DNA of 64,000 bases, taken from Macrococcus hajekii (lineage in GTDB: Bacteria > Bacillota > Bacilli > Staphylococcales > Staphylococcaceae). The stretch spans positions 1-64,000 of the forward strand of contig NZ_SCWE01000006.1 of the NCBI RefSeq assembly GCF_004359505.1, in the 5' to 3' direction. Position numbers and translations under genes: made by a program. Under the pieces are notes generated by a model. The model did no database searches and had not been told where the DNA came from. It saw only the letters and a program-made list of their open reading frames with translations. This document shows, in pieces, positions 1-8,437 of this stretch (position 1 is its first letter; every line of letters begins with the position of its first letter).

Positions 1-10
1 CTCCATAATA
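1..10 (-). rRNA. 5' edge of a presumed 16S rRNA gene (cut by window)
   Basis: Read on the minus strand, the first ten bases are TATTATGGAG. Staphylococcal 16S rRNA genes begin with a TTTATGGAGAGTTTGATC-type start, so the gene would continue off the left edge. The call rests on this short match plus the rRNA-leader-like sequence and tRNAs immediately upstream. The rRNA body itself is not visible. Confidence 0.45.
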
Positions 11-144
11 GATTGCTTGATAAAGCTCTTTGACTGCTTGAGCCAGTCACTCTTGGGAATAGCATAAATGCTACTCAAATTATTGGAATTAACGTTGACA
101 TATTGTCATTCAGTTTTCAATGTTCATTTGATTAAAAGTATAAA
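11..144 (-). promoter_or_regulatory. rRNA operon leader/spacer with boxA-like element
   Basis: This spacer lies between tRNA-Gly and the presumed 16S start. On the minus strand, 105-128 holds GAACATTGAAAACTGAATGA, which resembles the boxA antitermination element of Bacillota rRNA operons. Two small inverted repeats (gactg at 32-36 with cagtc at 44-48, and agcat/atgct around 61-72) could be part of rRNA processing stems. No coding potential is seen. Confidence 0.55.
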
Positions 145-218
145 TGGAGCGGGTGATCGGAATCGAACCGACAACATCAGCTTGGAAGGCTGAGGTTTTA
201 CCACTAAACTACACCCGC
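145..218 (-). tRNA. tRNA-Gly (anticodon TCC)
   Basis: A complete cloverleaf is visible: acceptor stem GCGGGTG/CACCCGC, an anticodon loop CTTCCAA giving anticodon TCC, and a TTCGATT T-loop. The 3' CCA is encoded (145-147). It is the last tRNA before the presumed 16S gene and is probably co-transcribed with tRNA-Leu and the rRNA operon. Confidence 0.95.
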
Positions 219-241
219 ATATATAATTGTTTTAAAAGTAG

Positions 242-325
242 TGCGGTCGAGAGGAGTCGAACCTCCACGGGTATTACACCCACCAGATCCTTAGTCTGAC
301 GCGTCTGCCATTCCGCCACGACCGC
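242..325 (-). tRNA. tRNA-Leu (anticodon AAG)
   Basis: Class II tRNA with a long variable arm (GGGT/ACCC stem). The acceptor stem is GCGGTCG/CGACCGC and the T-arm is GGAGG-TTCGACT-CCTCT. The anticodon stem is TCAGA/TCTGG around the loop CTAAGGA, which sets the anticodon as AAG (A at position 34, decoding CUU). No CCA is encoded. The A34 anticodon is unusual among bacterial leucine tRNAs and is treated as a finding. Confidence 0.92.
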
Positions 326-372
326 TCGTTAGCAGATAACTTATGATGTCGTCTGTTTTAGCGACAAGATTT

Positions 373-401
373 ATTATATAACCTTTAATTAATAAAGTCA
401 A
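373..401 (-). promoter_or_regulatory. Strong sigma-A promoter for tRNA-Leu/tRNA-Gly/rRNA
   Basis: On the minus strand a TTGACT -35 (396-401) is followed by a 17-base spacer and a perfect TATAAT -10 (373-378). Transcription would begin near 366, about 40 bases before tRNA-Leu. The near-consensus form suits a stable-RNA promoter. Confidence 0.8.
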
Positions 402-432
402 CACTTTATTTAAATCTTTTTTAAAAAGTTAA

Positions 433-504
433 TGACCCCTACGGGATTCGAACCCGTGTTACCGCCGTGAAAGGGCGGTGTCTTAACCGCTTGACCAAGG
501 GGCC
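433..504 (-). tRNA. tRNA-Glu (anticodon TTC)
   Basis: A complete cloverleaf is visible: acceptor GGCCCCT/AGGGGTC, anticodon stem CCGCC/GGCGG around CTTTCAC (anticodon TTC), and T-loop TTCGAAT. No CCA is encoded. It has its own promoter upstream and is followed, without a visible terminator, by the promoter of tRNA-Leu. Confidence 0.95.
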
Positions 505-526
505 TATTGTTTTGGCAACGAATACT

Positions 527-555
527 ATAATAAAACGAATCCAGAATAATGTCAA
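527..555 (-). promoter_or_regulatory. Sigma-A promoter for tRNA-Glu
   Basis: A perfect TTGACA -35 (550-555) and a TATTAT -10 (527-532) are separated by 17 bases on the minus strand. The predicted start is about 15 bases upstream of tRNA-Glu. Confidence 0.8.
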
Positions 556-560
556 CACAT

Positions 561-601
561 AAAAAGAAATAATCAGTAATTTTTTTAACTACTGATTATT
601 T
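561..601 (-). terminator. Terminator at the end of sprT
   Basis: A 12-bp perfect stem, aaataatcagta (567-578) with tactgattattt (590-601), is followed on the minus strand by TTTCTTTTT. The upstream arm lies within the last codons of sprT. Confidence 0.75.
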
Positions 602-1025
602 CAAGCTTCCCCTGGCATTTGCCACATCTATATTTTGCAATATCTATACGCCTTTTTCGATGATAGATTTGTGCACACACCTTACACTTATAACGAATCC
701 TTTTCGGATCAGGTAGGGGATGACAGTACCTTGGGGCCCCTACACTCTCACTCAAATGCTTAAAATCTAAATGCTGATGTTTATAGCCTTTACCCTCTAG
801 ATGTAAATGATAGTGACATAGCTCATGTTTGATGATATTAATGATAGCTTGCTGGCCGTATGCTTCAAATTGTTTAGGATTGATTTCGATATTGTGAGTA
901 GAGAGGATGTAACGTCCGCCGGTTGATCTGAGTCTATTATTAAAAATCGCATGATGCTCAAATTGTCTGGAAAAGAACTCTTCAGATATTTCTTCAGTTA
1001 AGTTCTGTAGTTCTTTGTTATTCAT
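585..1025 (-). CDS. SprT-like zinc metalloprotein
   Basis: 146 aa. This belongs to the SprT-like family, putative zinc metallopeptidases related to eukaryotic Spartan (DNA-protein crosslink repair); the bacterial role is not settled. An HExxH motif (HELCH, H67/E68/H71) marks the metal site. The C-terminal 40 residues carry two CxxC pairs (CKVC and CGKC) forming a zinc ribbon. The ATG overlaps the stop of tex as ATGA, so the two are translationally coupled and co-transcribed. This is the B. subtilis YdcK-type member by context. The hairpin terminator begins inside its last codons. Confidence 0.88.
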   Translation of the reverse strand: MNNKELQNLTEEISEEFFSRQFEHHAIFNNRLRSTGGRYILSTHNIEINPKQFEAYGQQAIINIIKHELCHYHLHLEGKGYKHQHLDFKHLSESVGAPRYCHPLPDPKRIRYKCKVCAQIYHRKRRIDIAKYRCGKCQGKLEIISS

Positions 1026-3166
1026 TTAGGCTCTTTCATCGTAAGACCGACTTTCCCTTTATCAACATCTACTGTTTCCACCCATACATCAACAATATCA
1101 CCGACACTCACAATATCCATAGGATGTTTAACAAATTTATCTGACAGTTTTGAAATATGGACTAATCCGTCTTGTTTGACACCGATATCAACGAATGCTC
1201 CAAAATCCACTACATTTCTGACCGTGCCTGATAACTTCATTCCTTTTTTTAAGTCTTCCAGTGTCAGGACATCCGACTTAAGAAGTGGAACCGCAAAATC
1301 ATCACGCGGATCACGTCCTGGTGCATTGAGAGCGCCTATAATATCTTTTAATGTCAATTCACCGATGCCAATCGATTCAGCCATTTCTTCTATATTGATG
1401 TTTTCTAATTTGGCTTTTAATGACTCAGTGCCCAGTTCTTCGATTTTACTGTCCACCTTCTCCAGCAATGAATAAGTAGCTTCATAGCTCTCGGGATGAA
1501 TAGAGGTCTGATCGAGCGGTTCCGCACCGTCTATAATACGCAGGAAACCGATACTTTGTTCAAATGTCTTCGCCCCTAGACGCGGTATTTTAGCGATTTC
1601 CTTATGATGCTGTATCGGTCCATTATCCTCACGATATTTAATGATATTGTGAGCCACACTTGCTGAGAGTCCGGATACACGTTGTAAAAGAGGCAGTGAG
1701 GCCGTATTCACATTGACACCCACCTGATTAACAGCTGTTTCAACGATAAATGTCAGCGCTTCGGTTAATGACTTCTGGTTAACATCATGTTGATATTGGC
1801 CAACGCCTATAGACTTCGGATCAATTTTAACGAGTTCGCTTAGTGGATCCTGTACTCTTCGTCCTATAGAAACAGCACTTCGTTCTTCTACTTTGAAATC
1901 AGGAAACTCCTGCCGGGCAATCTCGCTCGCAGAATAAACTGAGGCCCCTGCTTCATTAATGATAATAAAAGCGGCCTTCAGATGATGCTTCTTAATCATT
2001 TCAGCTACGAACTGCTCTGTTTCTCTACTCGCTGTCCCATTACCAATTGCAATAAGTTCAACTTGATGACGATTCACCATATCAACGAGTATCTTTTCCG
2101 CCGCTTCTTTCTTATTCACTGGCGGATGCGGATGCATAACTGATTTCGCCACGAATGTGCCATAAGCATTGATAACTGCAAGTTTACAGCCTGTACGATA
2201 AGCGGGATCCACACCTAAAATGACCTTACCTTTTAACGGAGGCTGAAGCAATAAATTTTTCAGGTTCACTGCAAATATCTCAATAGCTTGCGCCTCTGCC
2301 TTAGTTGTTAGTTCATTCCGTACTTCACGTTCTATTGAAGGTAGAATTAGACGCTTCAGACTGTCTGCAATTGCATCATCAAACAAATGATCATATGCTG
2401 TTACCCGTTTAACAAATTGCTTTTTAATATATCGATGCAGTTTGTCAAAATCTGCTTCAACTGTTACTTTGAGTACACCTAATTCTTCCCCGCGATTCAA
2501 GGCAAGCGTTCGATGGGGCACAATTTTATTAATGCGCTCACTGTATTCGTAATACATTTCAAAGGTCCCTTTTTCATCTTCTGCTTTTTTCTTTTTTGAA
2601 GATGCGATGGAACCTGTCTGATTGACGGTCTGTAAAATCGATGTTCGATACGCCGGCTGATCCGCTATTACCTCCGCTATAATATCAAGCGCGCCACTTA
2701 CTGCCGCTTCAGTCGATAGGACTTCCTCATTCAAATAATGTGTTGCTTCCGCTTCAACATCAAAACGTTCAAACTTCATCATTTTATCAGCAAGCGGTCC
2801 GAGATTCTTTCTCTTCGCTTCAATTGCACGAGTTTTTTTCTTCTGCTTAAACGGCCGGTATAAATCTTCAACCCGTTGAAGTTTAGTCTGCTGCTGAATA
2901 TCGTTTTTCAGTGATTCTGTCAATAAGCCTTGAGCGTCAATCGCCTTAATCACATCTTCTTTCCGTTTCTGCAAGGATGCCATATAGCTGTATTCTGTCT
3001 CAATCTCTTTGATTTCCACTTCATCCAGGCCACCAGTCACCTCTTTACGATAACGTGCAATGAACGGCACTGTATTCTTTCCTTCAAGCAATTCGAGCAC
3101 TGATTGAATTTGCTGTTTTTTATACGGCAACTTTTCAATGATTAAATCCATGATGACTTGTTCCAT
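1022..3166 (-). CDS. tex: Tex-family RNA-binding transcription accessory protein
   Basis: 714 aa, the usual length for Tex (B. subtilis YdcI). The order is a helical N-terminal Tex domain, a YqgF/RNase H-like domain beginning near residue 318 (GVDPAYRTGCKLAVI), helix-hairpin-helix segments (LPLLQRVSGLSASVA), and a C-terminal S1 RNA-binding domain from about residue 640 (SGTVRNVVDFGAFVDIGV). Family members bind nucleic acid and affect transcription or toxin expression. The ATG follows GGAGGGGACGTT. It lies downstream of sigB behind a terminator and is coupled to sprT, an arrangement shared with staphylococci. Confidence 0.93.
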   Translation of the reverse strand: MEQVIMDLIIEKLPYKKQQIQSVLELLEGKNTVPFIARYRKEVTGGLDEVEIKEIETEYSYMASLQKRKEDVIKAIDAQGLLTESLKNDIQQQTKLQRVEDLYRPFKQKKKTRAIEAKRKNLGPLADKMMKFERFDVEAEATHYLNEEVLSTEAAVSGALDIIAEVIADQPAYRTSILQTVNQTGSIASSKKKKAEDEKGTFEMYYEYSERINKIVPHRTLALNRGEELGVLKVTVEADFDKLHRYIKKQFVKRVTAYDHLFDDAIADSLKRLILPSIEREVRNELTTKAEAQAIEIFAVNLKNLLLQPPLKGKVILGVDPAYRTGCKLAVINAYGTFVAKSVMHPHPPVNKKEAAEKILVDMVNRHQVELIAIGNGTASRETEQFVAEMIKKHHLKAAFIIINEAGASVYSASEIARQEFPDFKVEERSAVSIGRRVQDPLSELVKIDPKSIGVGQYQHDVNQKSLTEALTFIVETAVNQVGVNVNTASLPLLQRVSGLSASVAHNIIKYREDNGPIQHHKEIAKIPRLGAKTFEQSIGFLRIIDGAEPLDQTSIHPESYEATYSLLEKVDSKIEELGTESLKAKLENINIEEMAESIGIGELTLKDIIGALNAPGRDPRDDFAVPLLKSDVLTLEDLKKGMKLSGTVRNVVDFGAFVDIGVKQDGLVHISKLSDKFVKHPMDIVSVGDIVDVWVETVDVDKGKVGLTMKEPK

Positions 3167-3194
3167 AACGTCCCCTCCAGTCCATATATTTTAA

Positions 3195-3229
3195 CATAAA
3201 AAAGACATATGCCTAAATGACATATGTCT
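3195..3229 (-). terminator. Terminator after sigB
   Basis: A 9-bp perfect stem, agacatatg (3203-3211) with catatgtct (3221-3229), is followed by a T-run on the minus strand. It overlaps the sigB stop codon and separates the sigma-B operon from tex. Confidence 0.8.
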
Positions 3230-4004
3230 ATTTGTCTTCTTGTACGGCATCGCGTAACTTCTTGATAGCTGTTCGCTGCAGCCTGGAAACGTGCATCTGA
3301 CTGAGGCCCACTTTTTCACCCGTTTCTTTCTGACTGAGACCTTCAATGAATGTACACTGAATGATTTCCCGTTCGCGATCAGAAAGAATAGGAAGTATTT
3401 TAGTTAAAATCATTCTTTTCTCTGTCAGATCATAGCCTTCTTCCTGTTGTCCCATCACATCAAGAAGAGTCACAGTTGAGCCATCCTTATCTGCTTCAAT
3501 AGAATGGTCTACGCTAAGTGCATTATAGCTCTGACCCATCTCCATCGCTTCCAGTACTTCCTCATCTGATACTTCCAGATAGGCAGCAATTTCCTTGATC
3601 TGCGGAGAACGTCCTAATTGATTCGTCAGCTCATCAGTCGCTTTCTTAATCTTCGGACCGATTTCCTTAATACGTCTTGGTACATGGACGCTCCATGTTT
3701 TATCCCGCAGATATCTTTTGATTTCACCGATAACGGTAGGCACTAAAAAAGCTTCAAACTTACGTTCAAATGAAACATCAAAACGATTAATCGCACCCAA
3801 CAGCCCGACCATACCCACCTGCACCAGATCTTCATGGTGACTTTGGCCTTTAGAATAACGATAAGCTAATGATTCCACTAATTTCTTATAATGTTCGACG
3901 AGTGTTGTCTGCGCCATTTCATCTTTTGTTTCCTGATAAAGCTTAATCCAGGCATTGATCTGCTCTGGGGAAATGTCATTAAATGATGTTGACTCTTTCG
4001 CCAT
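3228..4004 (-). CDS. sigB: RNA polymerase sigma factor SigB
   Basis: 258 aa, the general-stress sigma factor of the SigB/SigF/SigG group. Region 2 is visible as [19 protein letters not shown] and the following helix with [15 protein letters not shown]. Region 3 follows at [19 protein letters not shown], and region 4 is the C-terminal helix-turn-helix ([21 protein letters not shown]). Its start overlaps rsbW by 26 bp, as in S. aureus, so it is translated together with its anti-sigma factor. A sigma-B promoter ahead of rsbV predicts positive autoregulation. Confidence 0.97.
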   Translation of the reverse strand: MAKESTSFNDISPEQINAWIKLYQETKDEMAQTTLVEHYKKLVESLAYRYSKGQSHHEDLVQVGMVGLLGAINRFDVSFERKFEAFLVPTVIGEIKRYLRDKTWSVHVPRRIKEIGPKIKKATDELTNQLGRSPQIKEIAAYLEVSDEEVLEAMEMGQSYNALSVDHSIEADKDGSTVTLLDVMGQQEEGYDLTEKRMILTKILPILSDREREIIQCTFIEGLSQKETGEKVGLSQMHVSRLQRTAIKKLRDAVQEDK

Positions 4005-4452
4005 CAGGTTGCACCTGCTCTCCTGCTATATACTTCGTCATGCTGATTGTAACACCTGCATCTTTTTTTACATTCACTTCATCCATCAGCGATTCTATCA
4101 GGAACAAACCAAGGCCTCCTTGTCGGATAAAGTCAATATTCTCATCTTCATTATAAGGTCCAAGCTCTGATTTCGCTTTTTCATAGTCAAAGCTTTGTCC
4201 TGAATCTGAGACAATCACTTCCACTTTTTCATCAAAAATAACATATCCGACGAGTACGTCACCTTTAACATCGCCTTTATAGGCATGCTTAATAGCATTC
4301 GTCACTGCTTCAGATACTGCAATTTTAGAATCTTCAATATCATCGTATGATGCGCCCGCTCTATTCAGAATTCCTGAGAGTGTCAATCTGACAAGACCCA
4401 CATATTCTGCCGAAGCAGGAAAACGCATTTCTACATAATCATAGTTCGTCAT
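3979..4452 (-). CDS. rsbW: Anti-sigma-B factor and serine kinase RsbW
   Basis: 157 aa. It binds and holds SigB in unstressed cells and phosphorylates RsbV. The GHKL (Bergerat) ATPase motifs are intact: the N-box with E48 and N52 ([11 protein letters not shown]), G1 as SDSGQSFD, and G2 as GLGLFLIE. It starts one base after the rsbV stop and overlaps sigB at its 3' end. Confidence 0.96.
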   Translation of the reverse strand: MTNYDYVEMRFPASAEYVGLVRLTLSGILNRAGASYDDIEDSKIAVSEAVTNAIKHAYKGDVKGDVLVGYVIFDEKVEVIVSDSGQSFDYEKAKSELGPYNEDENIDFIRQGGLGLFLIESLMDEVNVKKDAGVTISMTKYIAGEQVQPDGERVNII

Positions 4453-4453
4453 A

Positions 4454-4777
4454 TTAACCCTCCATTTCTGCGTTAACGTGCATAAGTTCTTTTAAACCAG
4501 TAATATCAAATAATCGTTCGATACGGCTGTTTGCGCCGATAACATATAATTCACGATTATGTTTGTTCAGTTCTTTTAATGTCCCTACAAAAAGACCAAG
4601 TCCTGTTGAATCCATATAACTGACATCTGAAATATTCAGATAGATATCATGTGTTCCTTTTTGATGTAAAGGCTGTAAGACTGCAAGCAGTTCCGGTGCA
4701 GTGTAAACGTCCAGCTCACCGGCCACTTTTATTTCATAATAAGTTTCATGCTCAGTCGTTTCAATGTTCAAGTTCAT
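4454..4777 (-). CDS. rsbV: Anti-anti-sigma factor RsbV
   Basis: 107 aa STAS-domain protein that releases SigB by binding RsbW when dephosphorylated. The conserved phospho-acceptor serine lies in [10 protein letters not shown] (S57 from the chosen start). A longer reading begins at 4786, but the ATG at 4777 follows GGAGTGTATCGG and matches the MNLNIETT start of the staphylococcal protein. A consensus sigma-B promoter lies just upstream, between rsbU and rsbV. Confidence 0.95.
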   Translation of the reverse strand: MNLNIETTEHETYYEIKVAGELDVYTAPELLAVLQPLHQKGTHDIYLNISDVSYMDSTGLGLFVGTLKELNKHNRELYVIGANSRIERLFDITGLKELMHVNAEMEG

Positions 4778-4828
4778 CCGATACACTCCTAATTACGCTT
4801 TATTTATTATGTCCAAATTCAATAGATA

Positions 4829-4853
4829 ATACCCTTATTTTATTGAATTAAAC
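4829..4853 (-). promoter_or_regulatory. Sigma-B promoter of rsbV-rsbW-sigB
   Basis: On the minus strand GTTTAA (4848-4853), a 13-base spacer and GGGTAT (4829-4834) match the sigma-B consensus exactly. It lies only two bases beyond the rsbU stop codon. It would give stress-induced, self-amplifying transcription of rsbVW-sigB. Confidence 0.88.
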
Positions 4854-4854
4854 A

Positions 4855-5862
4855 TCATTTTACTTTTTTAATGAGAAGAATCGTTAAATCATCTCTCTTT
4901 TTAGGATCCTGGATTTTAATGAGTTCTTCGTAGACTACCTGCACAATATCTTGAGGATGGAGATGTTTATAAGTTCTGACCAGCTCCAGCAGTTCCTCAG
5001 TGCGGACGAATTCTCCAGAGAGTCGTCTTATTTCTGATAATCCATCTGTGAAGACGAGAATCATGTCCCCCACCTGAATATCATGTTCTTCCTGATCATA
5101 TCGTGTCGTAGGATTGACACCCAGCACAATACCTCGTGCGCCCATCTCTTCAAACGTATCAGTAGACTCACGGTAAATATATCCTGGTTCATGACCTGCT
5201 GAACTATAATAGAACTTACTGCTGATTTCTTCATACAGTCCGTAGAACATCGTCACAAACATATTTTGGTTGACGTTCTTCTCTACTACACGGTTCAGGC
5301 GCTTAAGTCCGTCACTCGGTAACTGGGAATGACCGTAGGAGTCCATACCGAACTTAATCATACTCATTGCCAAGGCGGCAGGAATCCCTTTACCTATAAC
5401 ATCCGCTACCGCAAAACTCATCGTACCATCATGATGGTCAATCAAGTTAAAATAATCTCCATTGACCCGTTGTGCCGGCACACTGATAGCACCGATTTCG
5501 ATACTGTTCAGTTTAGGAATCTTAGTTTTCAGCATCATAGACTGCAGACTGGCAGCAATATCCATCTCTTTATCATGGGCTTCCATTTTTTTGACAAGCG
5601 CCTTGTAATCTCTATAAGAGAAACCGAAACCAATAATCATCTCCAGCAGTACATCCATTGATAATTTTAATTCTTCAGCTGTCAAATCTTTATCGAGCGT
5701 CAGATCTTTATGTAAAGATACGATTTCTTCAGGTGAAATGTCATTTTCAATCGCTGTAAAGCTTAGATTCTGCAGACCATCTAAATCTTCTTCATTTTCA
5801 GAAGCAATATAACGATCGAGAATATCCTCGTAATTCACCACGAGTTCATCAATATGATTCAT
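4855..5862 (-). CDS. rsbU: PP2C-type phosphatase RsbU, activator of SigB
   Basis: 335 aa. It dephosphorylates RsbV-P and so activates SigB. The N-terminal ~100 residues form the helical RsbU_N dimerisation domain; the C-terminal two thirds are a SpoIIE/PP2C domain with metal-binding aspartates in GDYFNLIDHHDG, VADVIGKG and LVFTDGLSE. The ATG follows GGAGAGGAGGCAAATGGA. No rsbR/S/T stressosome genes are present, as in staphylococci, so the input differs from B. subtilis. Confidence 0.95.
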   Translation of the reverse strand: MNHIDELVVNYEDILDRYIASENEEDLDGLQNLSFTAIENDISPEEIVSLHKDLTLDKDLTAEELKLSMDVLLEMIIGFGFSYRDYKALVKKMEAHDKEMDIAASLQSMMLKTKIPKLNSIEIGAISVPAQRVNGDYFNLIDHHDGTMSFAVADVIGKGIPAALAMSMIKFGMDSYGHSQLPSDGLKRLNRVVEKNVNQNMFVTMFYGLYEEISSKFYYSSAGHEPGYIYRESTDTFEEMGARGIVLGVNPTTRYDQEEHDIQVGDMILVFTDGLSEIRRLSGEFVRTEELLELVRTYKHLHPQDIVQVVYEELIKIQDPKKRDDLTILLIKKVK

Positions 5863-5883
5863 TCCATTTGCCTCCTCTCCAAC

Positions 5884-5912
5884 TAAAAAGACTTTAGTGT
5901 ACCTAAAGTCTT
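5884..5912 (-). terminator. Terminator between mazF and rsbU
   Basis: A 10-bp stem, aagactttag (5888-5897) with ctaaagtctt (5903-5912), has a five-base loop and is followed by TTTTAG on the minus strand. It limits readthrough from mazEF into rsbU. Confidence 0.72.
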
Positions 5913-5932
5913 AGACAGTTTTCGTCTTTAAT

Positions 5933-6274
5933 TCAATGCGTCAGTCCAAGACTGATTTCCAGTGCACGATTCACTTCTCTCATCTTTTCATCAGATAGGA
6001 CAGTCAACTTTTCAATCAGACGATTTTTATCAATCGTACGAATCTGTTCAAGTAATATAACGGAGTCTTTATCAAGATGATGATAAGCTTTACCTATTTC
6101 AACATGAGTCGGGATACGCGCCTTGTTGATTTTTGCGGTGATTGCTGCAATAATCACGGTCGGACTATGTTTATTACCTACATCATTCTGAATGATGACG
6201 ACAGGTCTTTTACCGCCCTGTTCAGATCCTTTGACGGGTGATAAATCAGCTAGGAAGACTTCACCGCGCTTCAT
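5933..6274 (-). CDS. mazF: MazF-type endoribonuclease toxin
   Basis: 113 aa, PemK/MazF family mRNA interferase. The start [20 protein letters not shown] and the following [10 protein letters not shown] are the family signature, holding the catalytic arginine in the beta1-beta2 region. In S. aureus the homologue cuts at UACAU-type sites; specificity here is unknown. It directly abuts mazE with no gap and precedes the sigma-B operon, the conserved staphylococcal context. Confidence 0.95.
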   Translation of the reverse strand: MKRGEVFLADLSPVKGSEQGGKRPVVIIQNDVGNKHSPTVIIAAITAKINKARIPTHVEIGKAYHHLDKDSVILLEQIRTIDKNRLIEKLTVLSDEKMREVNRALEISLGLTH

Positions 6275-6418
6275 TTATTCACCATCTTCAGAGAGAAAAT
6301 ACGTTTCGCACTTTTCACATACTTCGCTTTCAAGATCGAATTGTTCATAAGAAATAATTAAATTAAGTTCCGCCATTGATTCATAACCTTCAGCCAGCAC
6401 TTGGTCAAATTTCTTCAT
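6275..6418 (-). CDS. mazE: MazE-type antitoxin
   Basis: 47 aa, beginning MKKFDQVLAEGYESMAELN. It resembles staphylococcal MazE in the EGYxxMAxLN segment and an acidic tail. The ATG follows AGGAGGTTTGTC and its stop codon immediately precedes the mazF ATG. A CxxC pair (VCEKCE) lies near residues 34-37; S. aureus MazE has cysteines at the same place. It should bind and neutralise MazF. Confidence 0.88.
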   Translation of the reverse strand: MKKFDQVLAEGYESMAELNLIISYEQFDLESEVCEKCETYFLSEDGE

Positions 6419-6477
6419 GACAAACCTCCTAAGTAAATCATCATAATCATATCAAATGCATATAAAAAAAACTACTT

Positions 6478-7611
6478 TTATTTTAACAGCGTGTTAACAA
6501 CCATTGTCTCCTGTTCACTATGATAAATGCGTGGCAGACGCTGCCCTAGGTTACAAAGCACTTCATAACTTATCGTCTGCTGCTGTTTTTCAGCTACTTC
6601 CATCGACTGATTTGTATTCGGCTGATTATCAATAATGATCACCTGGGTACCCACATTGATCTCTTTGTTCACTTTCAACATCGTCTGGTCCATGCAGACG
6701 CGTCCAACAATTTCAGCATCCTGTTGCTGCACCCGCACTTTATAACCTGACATGGATCTCAGTAAACCATCCGCATAACCCATTGGAATCGTTGCGATTC
6801 GTTCGTTGTCAGTCGCTTTATAATGAGCACCGTAACCTATTTCTGTCCCTCTCTCGACATCTTTCACAAAATTGATTTCACTCACCAGCTGCATGACAGG
6901 TTTGAGCTTAATATCCGTTTCTTTCTTGATAAATGCTGAAGGATAGTAGCCGTATAGACCAATGCCCAGTCTGACTGCATTACATCCCGGCATGTCATAT
7001 CGAAGGGCTGCTGCTGTATTCTGACTATGTATATATGTAGGTTTATCGTGTTGGTCCACAATGTTAATAAAGTCCTCATAAGCATGTAACGCTGACTCAC
7101 CCGGCATATCAGCACAGGCAAAATGAGTATAGACTCCTTCAAACAGCAGTCCATCATGCTGTTTCAATATATCTAACACACGACTATATTCATCTGCATT
7201 CCGAATACCTATACGATTCATACCTGTGTCAATCTTGACATGAACTCTAACAATCCCATCTTTAAAATGAGAAAGTGCTTCCTGCAGCCATAACTCACCA
7301 GGTACAGTAATAGAAAGACTATACTGCGCCGCTATATTGATATCTTCCGGATGAATGATGCCTAGAATCAGGATATCCGTTTGAATGCCTGAGCCGCGTA
7401 GTTCAAGCGCTTCATCCATCGTCGCCACAGCAAAGAAGTCAACACCTTTTGAAGCAAGATGATGTGCCACCTTCACAGCTCCCATACCATATGCATCTGC
7501 TTTTATAACTGCAATTGTTTTTTTATTTTGATGACGTTCAGCGACTACTTGATAATTATAAAATAAGTGGTCCAAATCAATGTTGAGCACACTTGGACGA
7601 TAATGATTCAT
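6478..7611 (-). CDS. alr: Alanine racemase
   Basis: 377 aa, PLP-dependent fold type III. It interconverts L- and D-alanine for peptidoglycan. The PLP lysine is in [12 protein letters not shown] (K37), and the second-half catalytic tyrosine is in [12 protein letters not shown]. The length matches the family. The start overlaps acpS by 4 bp, and mazE lies 59 bp downstream. The order acpS-alr-mazEF-rsbU is conserved in staphylococci. Confidence 0.96.
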   Translation of the reverse strand: MNHYRPSVLNIDLDHLFYNYQVVAERHQNKKTIAVIKADAYGMGAVKVAHHLASKGVDFFAVATMDEALELRGSGIQTDILILGIIHPEDINIAAQYSLSITVPGELWLQEALSHFKDGIVRVHVKIDTGMNRIGIRNADEYSRVLDILKQHDGLLFEGVYTHFACADMPGESALHAYEDFINIVDQHDKPTYIHSQNTAAALRYDMPGCNAVRLGIGLYGYYPSAFIKKETDIKLKPVMQLVSEINFVKDVERGTEIGYGAHYKATDNERIATIPMGYADGLLRSMSGYKVRVQQQDAEIVGRVCMDQTMLKVNKEINVGTQVIIIDNQPNTNQSMEVAEKQQQTISYEVLCNLGQRLPRIYHSEQETMVVNTLLK

Positions 7612-7967
7612 TCGTTTTCCCTCCGGTTTTCTAATACCACAAATGCTGTTGCTACTGTATGAGAATGGGCAATAGAAACATGAACATGATATATCTGATC
7701 TTCAATGTAAGGTTTTCCTTTTTCATCGTTCAGACAGCAGATATCTTTAAAATTGAATTGTTTTCCTATGCCCGTACCGTAAGCTTTAGCAAAAGCTTCC
7801 TTAACTGCAAAACGTCCGGCAAGAAAAGTCACCCGACGTTCCTCATGGCTAAATGATTCATAAATTTCGATTTCATCAGGATGCAAAATGCGCGCAACAA
7901 ATTTCTCGGAGAGAAGCCGTCTGATTCTCCCAATTTCAATCACATCCGTCCCTATTCCAGCAATCAT
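7608..7967 (-). CDS. acpS: Holo-[acyl-carrier-protein] synthase
   Basis: 119 aa, trimeric group I phosphopantetheinyl transferase. It moves phosphopantetheine from CoA to ACP. The magnesium-binding D8 is in GIGTDVIEI and E57 is in [12 protein letters not shown]. It overlaps alr downstream and the PH-domain gene upstream by 4 bp each, so it is part of a tightly packed operon. Confidence 0.95.
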   Translation of the reverse strand: MIAGIGTDVIEIGRIRRLLSEKFVARILHPDEIEIYESFSHEERRVTFLAGRFAVKEAFAKAYGTGIGKQFNFKDICCLNDEKGKPYIEDQIYHVHVSIAHSHTVATAFVVLENRRENE

Positions 7968-8437
7968 AAATACCTGCCCTCTAAACGATTAACTGCCTCA
8001 TCAATCATTTTTTTGATAGATTCAGCTTCTTCAGCACTTATCAGTTCAATCACTGTACCTCCGCCTGCTGTTGTCACTTCTACACTTTTTAAGTGATAAC
8101 GCTTCATAATCGGACCCACCTGTGTTTCTACATTCTGAATACGCACAAAAGGAATAATCGTTTCTTTTTTAATAAAGATACCTGAACGTGTCACGAGTTC
8201 GCTAGCTTTAAGTTCATATTTATGCGTCCGGTAGGCGATAAGCGGTTCGATACCGATAAACCAGATCGCTTGTAGCATAATCAATCCACCCATCATATAA
8301 ATCAAATAATCAGGCAGCCAGTTAAAAAATATAAACTTAATCAAAACCAGTCCCACTAACAGAGCCAGTAAAATGAAGGTCCAGATTGCATTTGCCAGCC
8401 GCCATACTTTAACAGCTGAAGCATCAACTTTCTTCAT
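7964..8437 (-). CDS. Membrane protein with bacterial PH domain (YdbS-like)
   Basis: 157 aa. Two transmembrane segments near residues 15-60 are followed by a bPH2 domain ([21 protein letters not shown]) with the typical [20 protein letters not shown] segment. The start is placed at the ATG at 8437, after AAGGAGGTTGCTGAAT; a TTG nine bases upstream is too close to the ribosome site. Function is unknown; YdbS/YdbT proteins of B. subtilis are linked to resistance to some bacteriocins. It is the third of three PH-domain genes here. Confidence 0.8.
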   Translation of the reverse strand: MKKVDASAVKVWRLANAIWTFILLALLVGLVLIKFIFFNWLPDYLIYMMGGLIMLQAIWFIGIEPLIAYRTHKYELKASELVTRSGIFIKKETIIPFVRIQNVETQVGPIMKRYHLKSVEVTTAGGGTVIELISAEEAESIKKMIDEAVNRLEGRYL

